A stretch of DNA of 13,493 nt, from positions 1 to 13,493 of the forward strand of contig JAUVKG010000029.1 in assembly GCA_030596365.1 (NCBI GenBank), given 5' to 3'. This DNA is from Chlamydiota bacterium (GTDB taxonomy: Bacteria; Auribacterota; UBA3054; B51-G9). A program made the position numbers and the translations under genes. The notes under the pieces were generated by a model. The model was not told where the DNA came from. It searched no databases and saw nothing but the letters and a program-made list of their open reading frames with translations. Below are positions 6,325-12,814 of the stretch, in pieces; the stretch's first letter is position 1, and every line of letters starts with the position of its first letter.

Positions 6325-8496
6325 ATGAAAACTGAATTTGACACAACTGTACCTGAACTTCTTATAGATATTGAGAAATTTGGTATCACAGACTCTACTT
6401 ACGAAGAAATTTCGCAACACGAAATGCAAGAAAGATATGACGAATCTATTCCTGAAGTTCAGGAAGGAACAATCATAACCGGTAGAGTTGTGAGAGTAAC
6501 TAGCTCTGTCGTAATGATTGACGTCGGTATGAAAGCCGAAGGCGTTATTCAGACAGATGAATTTGAGAATATTGATGAAGTGAATCCCGGAGATGAAATT
6601 GAGATTCTTTTAATTGAAAAAGAAGATAAACACGGAAATGTTTATTTATCTAAAACTGAAGCAGACAGACTACGTGCATGGGAACAGACACTTGAAATTT
6701 GTGAAGGTGACGCACGCGTTACAGGAAAAGTAAAACGTAAAGTTAAAGGCGGACTGATGGTTGACATTGGTGGAATTGAAGCTTTTCTTCCCGCATCGCA
6801 GATTGCTCTTCAGAATATTAAGAATATTGATGATTATATTGATGAAGATATTGAAGTTAAAGTTATTAAAGTTAATCACGAACGCAGAAACCTTGTGGTT
6901 TCACGTCGCGAACTGCTTGATGAAGAACGTACTGACCATAAACGCAAATTCCTTGAACAGGTTAGAGTTGGCGATGTGGTTAAAGGAATGGTTAAAAATA
7001 TTACTGACTTCGGTGCGTTCATTGATCTTGATGGAATTGACGGACTTCTTCATCTTACCGATATGAAATGGGGAAGAATTAATCATCCAAGCGAAATACT
7101 TGAGCTTAACGGTGAAATAGATGTTATGATAATCGGGATTGATTATGATAAGGAACGCGTTTCCCTCGGTATAAAACAAATGTTTGATAACCCTTGGATT
7201 AACGTTGAGGAAAGATATCCTATTAACAGTCTTGTAAAAGGAAAAGTTGTTAATATTCTTCCTTATGGCGCTTTTGTTGAACTTGAAGAGGGAATTGAAG
7301 GACTTATCCATATTTCTGAATTTTCATGGACGAAGAAAGTTAATCATCCATCTGAATTTGTATCGGCTGGAGATGAAGTTGAAGCAATGGTTCTCAGTAT
7401 CAGTCCTTTTGATCAAAAAATCAGTCTTGGTTTACGACAAACTCAGGACAATCCATGGGAATCAATTGAAGAACGCTATCCTATCGGCGCTAAAGTTAAA
7501 GGCACAGTTAGAAACGTAACGAATTATGGTGCTTTTGTTCAGCTCGAAGATGGAATTGATGGTTTGATCCATGTTTCTGATATGTCCTGGACAAGAAAAA
7601 TCAATCATCCTTCAGAAATCCTGAAAAAAGGAACTGAAGTCGAAGCGGTTGTTATTTCAATTAGCCCTGATGAACATAAAATTGCTCTTGGAAGTAAACA
7701 GCTTGCTGAAGACCCATGGGAAAAAATCTTTAACCATTATTCAGAAGGCGATACCGTTACAGGAAAAATAACAAATATCACTACGTTTGGCGCTTTTATT
7801 CAGTTGCGTGATGAAATCGAAGGATTGATCCATATCTCCGAACTGGCAGATAAACAAGTTGGCAGCGTGAAAGATATTGTTCAAATTGGCCAGGAAGTTA
7901 CAGGTCAGATTATTCGAATCGATCCTACAGAAAGAAGAATCGCTATCAGTATTAAAGAATACGAACGTCAACAGGTACAAACGGAAGCGGCTGGAACTGA
8001 AGAAGGTTCGGAAGAAAAACCGAAACAAGAAGCCAAACGTTTTGAGGCCAGCATTAATATTGAGATGCCTTCTTTTGATAAAACCGATGAAAAACCTGTA
8101 GAGGAAAAAGCAGCGGAAGAAGTTGCTGAAAAACCTGCAGAGGAAAAAGCAGTGGAAGAACCTGTTGCTGAAGAGCCTGTAGCGGAAAAAGTAACTGAAG
8201 AAGCTGTTGCTGAAGAACCTGCAGAGGAAAAAGCAGTGGAAGAAGTTGCTGCTGAAAAACCTGCAGAGGAAAAAGTAACGGAAGAAGTTGCTGAAAAACC
8301 TGCAGAGGAAAAAGCAACTGAAGAAGCTGTTGCTGAAGAACCTGCAGAGGAAAAAGCAGCGGAAAAAGCTGTTGCTGAAGAACCTTCAGAGGAAAAAGTA
8401 GCGGAAGAAGTTGCTGAAGAACCTGTAAAATCAGAAGACGAAAAGAAAAAAGTTTCTGAAGAAACAGATTCAAAAGAAGAAGCTGAAAAAGAATAA
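6325..8496 (+). CDS. rpsA: 30S ribosomal protein S1 with extended acidic repeat tail
   Basis: S1 binds mRNA leaders and helps the 30S subunit start translation, especially on messages lacking a strong ribosome site. Six S1 (OB-fold) domains start near residues 47, 128, 215, 300, 386 and 474, each with the G-x-V-x-x-V/I-x-x-(F/Y)GAF-type core; domains 3-6 are the most alike (for example NITDFGAF, NVTNYGAF, NITTFGAF). The first two are more diverged, as is usual for the ribosome-binding end. E. coli S1 is 557 residues. This one is 723 because residues about 548-723 form a low-complexity tail rich in Glu, Ala, Lys, Pro and Val, built of 13-14-residue repeats. The gene has its own promoter, a long leader and no Shine-Dalgarno sequence. 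That would fit the autogenous control known for rpsA in E. coli (inference). It is followed by tRNA-Asp with a separate promoter. Confidence 0.95.
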   Translation: MKTEFDTTVPELLIDIEKFGITDSTYEEISQHEMQERYDESIPEVQEGTIITGRVVRVTSSVVMIDVGMKAEGVIQTDEFENIDEVNPGDEIEILLIEKEDKHGNVYLSKTEADRLRAWEQTLEICEGDARVTGKVKRKVKGGLMVDIGGIEAFLPASQIALQNIKNIDDYIDEDIEVKVIKVNHERRNLVVSRRELLDEERTDHKRKFLEQVRVGDVVKGMVKNITDFGAFIDLDGIDGLLHLTDMKWGRINHPSEILELNGEIDVMIIGIDYDKERVSLGIKQMFDNPWINVEERYPINSLVKGKVVNILPYGAFVELEEGIEGLIHISEFSWTKKVNHPSEFVSAGDEVEAMVLSISPFDQKISLGLRQTQDNPWESIEERYPIGAKVKGTVRNVTNYGAFVQLEDGIDGLIHVSDMSWTRKINHPSEILKKGTEVEAVVISISPDEHKIALGSKQLAEDPWEKIFNHYSEGDTVTGKITNITTFGAFIQLRDEIEGLIHISELADKQVGSVKDIVQIGQEVTGQIIRIDPTERRIAISIKEYERQQVQTEAAGTEEGSEEKPKQEAKRFEASINIEMPSFDKTDEKPVEEKAAEEVAEKPAEEKAVEEPVAEEPVAEKVTEEAVAEEPAEEKAVEEVAAEKPAEEKVTEEVAEKPAEEKATEEAVAEEPAEEKAAEKAVAEEPSEEKVAEEVAEEPVKSEDEKKKVSEETDSKEEAEKE
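8134..8356 (+). repeat. In-frame tandem repeats encoding the S1 tail
   Basis: The 16-mer CCTGCAGAGGAAAAAG occurs exactly five times, starting at 8134, 8218, 8260, 8299 and 8341 (spacings 84, 42, 39 and 42, all multiples of three). It encodes PAEEK-type units. Related degenerate units extend the repeat to about 8095-8425. Confidence 0.9.
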
Positions 8497-8504
8497 TTAT
8501 CCAC

Positions 8505-8533
8505 TTGAAAAAAAAAATCAAAATGGATAGAAT
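8505..8533 (+). promoter_or_regulatory. Promoter of tRNA-Asp
   Basis: TTGAAA (8505-8510), 17 bp spacer, TAGAAT (8528-8533). The tRNA begins at 8588, so the precursor would have a leader of roughly 48 nt. Confidence 0.55.
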
Positions 8534-8587
8534 ATGTTGGTAATTAATAGAGAGAAGATTATCTCTGATTTATATTGAATTGAAATT

Positions 8588-8664
<77 letters not shown>

Positions 8665-8671
8665 GCGATAA

Positions 8672-8706
8672 AAGCCCCCATAAGCAAGTGCTTATGGGGG
8701 CTTATT
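8672..8706 (+). terminator. Intrinsic terminator after tRNA-Asp
   Basis: The strong stem AAGCCCCCATAAGCA / TGCTTATGGGGGCTT (about 15 bp) follows directly behind the tRNA, then ATTCATTTAT. The T tract is poor but the stem is very stable. Confidence 0.75.
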
Positions 8707-8845
8707 CATTTATACCACGGAACCCGAAATTCTCCGGCGCGGTAGACGGATTACACGGGAAATTGAATATCGAACACCGATTAACGATATGTGATTTAAG
8801 AAGTATTAAAAATCACAAATAAACACGGAAAAATACAAACTTTAT
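8707..8845. other. Spacer with short CACGG-type repeats
   Basis: Holds repeated CACGG/ACACGGG words and an inverted repeat TGTGATTT (8790-8797) / AAATCACA (8810-8817). The inverted repeat lies about 30 bp past the stop of the minus-strand 66-residue gene. No gene is visible. Confidence 0.4.
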
Positions 8846-9046
8846 TTATTTTTTGAGAGCCGGCCAATCTGCGAATGCTATATAGAACAGCAGTATTACA
8901 TTTGCAACAGGAACAAGCATAAGCAGGGATAATGCTCCATGAAAACCGGCTTTCGTACATATTTTCCAAAAAGGAATAACTGTAAACAAAGCTACGACGA
9001 TAACGAATCCAAAAATGATAATAAGTTCCATAATTCCGAATGACAT
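8846..9046 (-). CDS. Small two-helix membrane protein (66 aa)
   Basis: A 66-residue protein with two predicted membrane helices, about residues 6-26 (ELIIIFGFVIVVALFTVIPFW) and 37-58 (around ALSLLMLVPVANVILLFYIAF). They are joined by a short loop containing KICTKAGFHGA, and the protein ends WPALKK. The K-x-G-x-x-G-x-L-x-L-x-P-x-x-N pattern recalls small membrane proteins annotated as hypothetical in many bacteria; their function is not known. A good ribosome site (AAAGGAG, 7 nt before the ATG) supports the start and shows this is a real gene despite its size. It lies downstream of the ABC-F gene on the same strand, separated by 175 bp with repeats, so it probably has its own promoter. Confidence 0.8.
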   Translation of the reverse strand: MSFGIMELIIIFGFVIVVALFTVIPFWKICTKAGFHGALSLLMLVPVANVILLFYIAFADWPALKK

Positions 9047-9128
9047 TATTTTACTCCTTTGTTTTTTTCTTTTAAAATTATTCTGCCATAGATAATTGTT
9101 TTCCAGACCATTTTTATTTCAATTTTTC

Positions 9129-9152
9129 CGTGTCCGGGCATACGCCGGATTC
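9129..9152 (-). repeat. GGCGTATGCC hairpin repeat, copy 3 (inverted)
   Basis: Read on the minus strand it gives ATCCGGCGTATGCCCGGA, sharing the CCGGCGTATGCC core with 11204-11215 and differing by one base from 4647-4658. TCCGG and CCGGA pair as a hairpin. Confidence 0.55.
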
Positions 9153-9173
9153 CCAATAATCTGTGTGTGATCG

Positions 9174-9200
9174 TGAGTACACGTTACTTCGTTAGCCGTG
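9174..9200 (+). repeat. TTACTTCGTTAG repeat, copy 3
   Basis: TGAGTACACGTTACTTCGTT plus AGCCGTG. Positions 9180-9195 are an exact inverted match to 4378-4393, and the TGAGTACA part matches 4512-4519. It lies past the ABC-F stop. Confidence 0.6.
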
Positions 9201-9221
9201 GGCAAAATTCCATGCCGATTT

Positions 9222-11141
9222 TTATTCCAGTTTTTCCAATTGAAGTTGAGCGGTTTCCCATTCATCGAGATATTTCATAATATTCATTTCGATATTTTTC
9301 ATTTTTTCGTTTATTTTTTCATAATCCTCATGAGTTTTTGCCGACTCAATTTCTTTTGCCAAAGAATTTTTTTTATTTTCGAGTTCTTCTACTTTTTTTT
9401 CGGAGCGGGAAATTATTTTTTTAAAACGGTTTATTTTTTTATTAACTTCTTTACGCTGTTCACGAGTCGACTGACTTACTTTCGGTTTTGTTTTTTCTTC
9501 TTTTTTACTATCGACCGGAACGATTGTTTCAATATTCAGAGCGTTTTTTTCTTTATAATAATCATATCCACCCGGGAAACGATTTACATTGCCGTCTGCG
9601 ATTGATATTATTGACTCAGCAATATTCCTTACAAAAGTAATATCATGACTTACAAAACATACAGTTCCTTTATATTTTTTTAAAGATTCTTCAAGAGCTT
9701 TTCTGCCGTTGATATCAAGATGAGTGGTAGGCTCATCAAGAAGAAGAAGATTAGGTGGATTAACAAAAATGCGGGCAAAAGCCAGACGGATTTTTTCTCC
9801 GCCACTTAAATATTCAATTTTTTTGTTTACAGCATCTCCGCTGAAACCGAAACTGCCAAGAGCTGCCCGAACATCCTTTTCGGTTTTTCCATTGCTTGAA
9901 TTTTTAACAACATTTAATGCCGATTGATCAGGCGACATTGTTTCGGCAAATTCTTGTGATTGATAACCTATAACAACTTTATGGCCAAGCTGTCGTTTTC
10001 CTGATGAAGGCGGAAGTTGTTCAGCAATAATTCTGAGCAAAGTAGTTTTACCCATACCGTTATAACCAACAAAAGCGATTTTATCACCGCGGTTAATTTC
10101 TAAATCCACGTTATTAAAAATCCATCTTTCGTTGTCATAAGTCAAGCTGATATTTTCAAGAGAAATGATGCGTGAACCGCAATGCGGTGGGTTAGCGATT
10201 CTTATTTTTGATAAATTCGGTCCTGAGTCCGGTGCTTGCACAATCTCCATTTTTTCCAACTGTTTCAGTCTGCTTTGAACCTGGGACGCTTTAGTATTTT
10301 TGGCTCTAAATTTTCTTACAAATCGTTCGATTTCATCTTTTTTTCTATCCTGATTTTTTTTAGCCGAGATAGCAGTGATATATCTCTGCTCTCTTTCTTT
10401 GACATAATAATCATAATTTCCCTGATAGCGTGTGAGCCTTCCATTTTGTACTTCAACGGTGATATTTGCAAGTGAATTAAGCAAATATCTGTCATGTGAA
10501 ATTAGCAGGACAGTTCCCTGATATTCTTTTAGAGATTTTTTAAGCCATTCTATTGCCGGTAAATCAAGATAATTTGACGGCTCATCAAGAAGAAGAATGT
10601 CCGGTTCAGCTACAAGCACGCGAGCGAGTTCGGCTCTCATTTGCCATCCACCGCTGAAGGAATTGAATTGGTTATGAAAATCGTCAGCTTTAAACCCGAG
10701 TCCACTAAGAGCGGCTTCGGTTTTATTTTTCAGGTTATATCCTCCCAGGTGTTCAAATTCTTCCTGAAGTTCTCCCAGCAGTTGTAAGTTTTTATCTAAA
10801 TTTTCCTGATTATCATCATCCAATTTATGGTGAAGAATTTCTATTTTTTCTTCAATAATTCTTAAACGTGGAACTGCATTTGAAGTAAAGTCAAGTAATG
10901 TAATATCAATATTATGAGGATTAAGCTGCTGATGAACATAACCGATAGTAGAATTTTTCGGAAAAATAACGTCACCGTTATCAGGTTCCTCTTCTCCTGT
11001 GATTAATCTGAAAAGCGTAGTCTTACCAGCGCCGTTTGGACCCACAATACCAACGCACTCGCTTTTGTTTATGCGAAGCGAAGTATTATCAAAAATGATT
11101 TGAGGACCAAATCTTTTATTTATATTTATAAAGTCTATCAT
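9222..11141 (-). CDS. ABC-F family ATPase (YheS/Uup-like)
   Basis: A 639-residue soluble protein with two ABC ATPase domains and no membrane segments, which defines ABC-F. These proteins bind the ribosomal E site and modulate translation or antibiotic resistance (family knowledge). Domain 1: Walker A GPNGAGKTT (34-42), signature FSGGW (162-166), Walker B ILLLDEP (182-188), switch SHD (215-217). An inter-domain linker with charged helices lies at about 235-320. Domain 2: Walker A GYNGMGKTT (359-367), signature YLSGGE (444-449), Walker B LLLLDEP (465-471), SHD (498-500). A coiled-coil tail of about 80 residues (560-639) is typical of YheS/Uup-type members. All catalytic residues are present. 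I take the ATG at 11141: the 18 residues upstream (from 11195) do not look like an ABC-F start. There is no ribosome site, and a possible -10 (TATCAT) lies 6-7 bp before the ATG. Confidence 0.93.
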   Translation of the reverse strand: MIDFININKRFGPQIIFDNTSLRINKSECVGIVGPNGAGKTTLFRLITGEEEPDNGDVIFPKNSTIGYVHQQLNPHNIDITLLDFTSNAVPRLRIIEEKIEILHHKLDDDNQENLDKNLQLLGELQEEFEHLGGYNLKNKTEAALSGLGFKADDFHNQFNSFSGGWQMRAELARVLVAEPDILLLDEPSNYLDLPAIEWLKKSLKEYQGTVLLISHDRYLLNSLANITVEVQNGRLTRYQGNYDYYVKEREQRYITAISAKKNQDRKKDEIERFVRKFRAKNTKASQVQSRLKQLEKMEIVQAPDSGPNLSKIRIANPPHCGSRIISLENISLTYDNERWIFNNVDLEINRGDKIAFVGYNGMGKTTLLRIIAEQLPPSSGKRQLGHKVVIGYQSQEFAETMSPDQSALNVVKNSSNGKTEKDVRAALGSFGFSGDAVNKKIEYLSGGEKIRLAFARIFVNPPNLLLLDEPTTHLDINGRKALEESLKKYKGTVCFVSHDITFVRNIAESIISIADGNVNRFPGGYDYYKEKNALNIETIVPVDSKKEEKTKPKVSQSTREQRKEVNKKINRFKKIISRSEKKVEELENKKNSLAKEIESAKTHEDYEKINEKMKNIEMNIMKYLDEWETAQLQLEKLE

Positions 11142-11147
11142 GCTAAT

Positions 11148-11176
11148 ATGATACCAGAAACGGCAATTGATTGGAA
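11148..11176 (-). promoter_or_regulatory. Possible promoter of the ABC-F gene
   Basis: On the minus strand TTCCAA (11176-11171, 3 of 6), 17 bp spacer, TATCAT (11153-11148, 5 of 6). Transcription would start at or within a base or two of the ATG, implying a leaderless message. The -35 is weak, so this is tentative. Confidence 0.3.
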
Positions 11177-11190
11177 GAATGGGAAAGTAG

Positions 11191-11230
11191 CACAAGCACG
11201 TGACCGGCGTATGCCTGGTTCTTGCTTGTG
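11191..11230. repeat. GGCGTATGCC hairpin repeat, copy 2 (40 bp)
   Basis: Perfect outer arms CACAAGCA (11191-11198) and TGCTTGTG (11223-11230) enclose the inner pairing ACCGGC/GCC-T-GGT around GTAT. It matches 4636-4670. The 8-bp tandem array starts at its right end. Confidence 0.75.
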
Positions 11231-11460
11231 GATTATTGGATTAATGGATTGTTGGAGTGATGGAGTAATGGAGTAATGGAGTATTGGAGTATTGGAGTAA
11301 TGGAGTAATGGAGTATTGGAGTAATGGAGTAATGGAGTGATGGAGTAATGGAGTAATGGAGTAATGGAGTAATGGAGTATTGGAGTAATGGAGTAATGGA
11401 GTAATGGAGTAATGGAGTAATGGAGTATTGGAGTAATGGAGTATTGGAGTATTGGATTGG
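11229..11460. repeat. 8-bp tandem repeat array, 28 units
   Basis: The unit is TGGAGTAA, with TGGAGTAT, TGGAGTGA and (first three units) TGGATTNN variants. Twenty-eight full units stay in exact 8-bp register from 11229 to 11452, followed by a partial TGGATTGG. Read in any frame it gives an 8-residue periodic peptide (SITPLLHY on the minus strand), which I regard as an artefact. Confidence 0.95.
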
Positions 11461-11461
11461 A

Positions 11462-11483
11462 GGGACGCTGTCCCCAGCGTCCT
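11462..11483. repeat. GGACGCTG/CAGCGTCC hairpin
   Basis: Perfect 8-bp arms GGACGCTG (11463-11470) and CAGCGTCC (11475-11482) around TCCC, joined directly to the end of the tandem array. This resembles REP-like palindromes; it is not followed by a T tract. Confidence 0.7.
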
Positions 11484-11574
11484 GATTAGATTGATGGATT
11501 GTAGCGCGTTCCTTTGTTATATGGAATTTAGGGGGCGAAATATCGTGTTGCATGATGAATTTATTTTGATGTTT

Positions 11575-11583
11575 TGATATAAT
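11575..11583 (+). promoter_or_regulatory. Extended -10 promoter of tRNA-Ser
   Basis: TGATATAAT is a perfect extended -10 (TG-N-TATAAT), ending 11 bp before the mature tRNA. No good -35 is present, as is usual for extended -10 promoters. Confidence 0.6.
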
Positions 11584-11594
11584 GTTAGGGACTT

Positions 11595-11684
11595 GGAGAG
11601 ATGCCGGAGTGGTCGAACGGGTCGGTTTCGAAAACCGATGTACTGGCAACAGTACCCAGGGTTCGAATCCCTGTCTCTCCGCCA
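11595..11684 (+). tRNA. tRNA-Ser (anticodon CGA), CCA encoded
   Basis: A class II tRNA of 90 nt. Acceptor arms GGAGAGA (11595-11601) and TCTCTCC (11674-11680). Anticodon stem TCGGT/ACCGA with loop TTCGAAA, anticodon CGA, reading UCG. The long variable arm is GTACTG/CAGTAC around GCAA. T arm CAGGG/CCCTG with loop TTCGAAT. G is the discriminator base, and CCA (11682-11684) is encoded. Confidence 0.97.
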
Positions 11685-11703
11685 CAAAATTGGATGATGG
11701 GTT

Positions 11704-11723
11704 TGTCCCGAATGTTCGGGACA
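11704..11723. repeat. 20-bp palindrome in the insert behind tRNA-Ser
   Basis: TGTCCCGAA-TG-TTCGGGACA has perfect 9-bp arms. A second small hairpin, CCCTGC-GTAT-GCGGGG (11724-11739), follows and shares the GCGTATGC core of the hairpin repeat family. Confidence 0.65.
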
Positions 11724-11739
11724 CCCTGCGTATGCGGGG

Positions 11740-11761
11740 CGAATCCCTGTCTCTCCGCCAC
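11740..11761 (+). repeat. Duplicated 3' end of tRNA-Ser (22 bp, att-like)
   Basis: Positions 11664-11685 (T-loop to CCA plus one base) are repeated exactly at 11740-11761, a period of 76 bp. The second copy lacks the rest of a tRNA and sits 6 bp before the terminator. Confidence 0.85.
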
Positions 11762-11767
11762 TATACA

Positions 11768-11803
11768 GGGCTTCCGAGATATTTCGGGAGCCCTTTTATT
11801 TCT
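11768..11803 (+). terminator. Intrinsic terminator after tRNA-Ser
   Basis: GGGCTTCCGA / TCGGGAGCCC (10-bp stem, one wobble, loop GATATT) followed by TTTTATTTCT. Confidence 0.85.
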
Positions 11804-11958
11804 CTTAAACATGTGAAAATATGGGAGAATATGCCCCAGACTCGACACTTACTTATCATTTTTTTAATAAAAGAACTAAAAAGACAGACAGAGGTGATTT
11901 CCAACTATCAGCTACCAACTACCAGCAAATCAAAAATCTAAAATATTCTGATTTTCGC

Positions 11959-11987
11959 TTGCATTTTATTAAAAATAATATTATAAT
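11959..11987 (+). promoter_or_regulatory. Promoter of the exported-protein operon
   Basis: TTGCAT (11959-11964), 17 bp spacer, perfect TATAAT (11982-11987). The start point would be near 11994, leaving a leader of about 77 nt. Confidence 0.65.
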
Positions 11988-12070
11988 AATAGAAATTAGC
12001 AGTAATATAGTATTGCTTTACCGACATGCACACCGGTAAAATAATTAATAATAATCCTGGAGGAACAAAA

Positions 12071-12787
12071 ATGAAAATTGTAAAAAAATTTTTAATAGCT
12101 ATTGTAATATTTATGGGTATGACAACGGCTGTGAATGCAGCAGGCGTTTATGGAACGCTTAACCTTGCAGGTTACGACGATTATAGACATGATTTGAAAG
12201 GCAATACACTTGCGCTTCTTATAGAAGAAAGCAGCAGCGCAATTATGATTGGAGAAAACATCCCCAGCACAATTTCAAGCTGTACACTTGTTACATTTGA
12301 TAAGAAAGCTTCGGAAAAAATACGTGTTTCATTTGACGAAGCGATAGGAGATAATAAGGTAGAAATAATATGTTTTGACAAGACGTGGGCTTTATTAAGA
12401 GTAGAAGGTGTATCAACAATGTTCTATTCAGTAAAACTCGGAAAGAAAGATGTGTCTGTTCTTGGAAGCGTTTTGGATGCAGAATTCAGGTTTCGATTTA
12501 TGTCAGGCAAAGATCTTGTTTCAGTATTAAATACTGATAACAAATGTCAGCTTTTTAATCAAAAAATGGAAAAAATAGGTTCTTCAGTTGATTTAATAGG
12601 AAAAGCATTTTCCTTAAACGATGGAAAATATTTTTACTGTGGAGACGGCACAACAACTAAAATTTATAAAGTGAAAAAAGGTTTCGAAGAGGTAATTTCC
12701 GAGACAGGCGATTATAAAGCAATAAATCAACCAAAGCGAATATGTTGTATAAGAGATGGTGATAACCATAAAATATGCAAGTACTAA
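12071..12787 (+). CDS. Exported protein of unknown function (238 aa)
   Basis: I do not recognise this family. The ATG at 12071 is chosen because GGAGGA lies 6 nt upstream and it starts a clean signal peptide: Lys-Ile-Val-Lys-Lys, a hydrophobic stretch, then AVNA before AGVYG (predicted cut after residue 23). An ATG at 12026 in the same frame has no such support. The mature part is about 215 residues, rich in short beta-like segments (KVEIICFDKTWALLRVEG, MFYSVKLGKKDVSVLGSVL, KYFYCGDGTTTKIYKV). The repeated pattern of a strand, a turn and a value-like phrase suggests a beta-propeller or similar fold; this is inference. Seven cysteines are in the mature part, four of them in the last 40 residues. 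It is first in an operon with the next gene, 27 bp away. Stop is TAA. Confidence 0.85.
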   Translation: MKIVKKFLIAIVIFMGMTTAVNAAGVYGTLNLAGYDDYRHDLKGNTLALLIEESSSAIMIGENIPSTISSCTLVTFDKKASEKIRVSFDEAIGDNKVEIICFDKTWALLRVEGVSTMFYSVKLGKKDVSVLGSVLDAEFRFRFMSGKDLVSVLNTDNKCQLFNQKMEKIGSSVDLIGKAFSLNDGKYFYCGDGTTTKIYKVKKGFEEVISETGDYKAINQPKRICCIRDGDNHKICKY

Positions 12788-12814
12788 CATTTAATTACAA
12801 AACAGGAGAATGAA

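Larger units (their letters stand above)
11142..12070. other. Long non-coding region holding repeats, tRNA-Ser and a promoter
   Basis: No protein gene is credible across these 929 bp. In order: possible ABC-F promoter, 40-bp hairpin, 8-bp array, GGACGCTG hairpin, tRNA-Ser with promoter, duplicated tRNA 3' end, terminator, a stretch (about 11805-11950) with small CCAACTAYCAGC-type repeats at 11901-11924 and nothing else recognisable, then the promoter and leader of the secreted-protein operon. Confidence 0.7.

Noticed and set aside
7968..8521. Long minus-strand frames rich in Ser/Ala or Leu/Gln opposite the rpsA tail
   Set aside because: They are mirror images of the GAA/GCA/AAA-rich repeats of the S1 tail, where stop codons are rare on the opposite strand.
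8790..8817. CRP-like site TGTGATTT / AAATCACA
   Set aside because: The half-sites are 12 bp apart instead of the 6 bp expected between TGTGA and TCACA, and the position is behind a gene rather than before one.
11142..11195. An 18-residue longer N-terminus for the ABC-F protein
   Set aside because: ABC-F proteins normally begin directly with the first strand (here MIDFININKRFG); the extra residues are unlike the family and have no ribosome site.
11229..11460. CRISPR array
   Set aside because: The units are 8 bp, with no unique spacers and no cas genes nearby.
11233..11724. A 163-codon minus-strand frame with SITPLLHY-type repeats
   Set aside because: It is the translation of the 8-bp tandem array and runs through tRNA-Ser; it has no ribosome site and no protein-like composition.
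11582..11941. Several overlapping frames across tRNA-Ser on both strands
   Set aside because: They translate a tRNA gene, a well-known source of false proteins.
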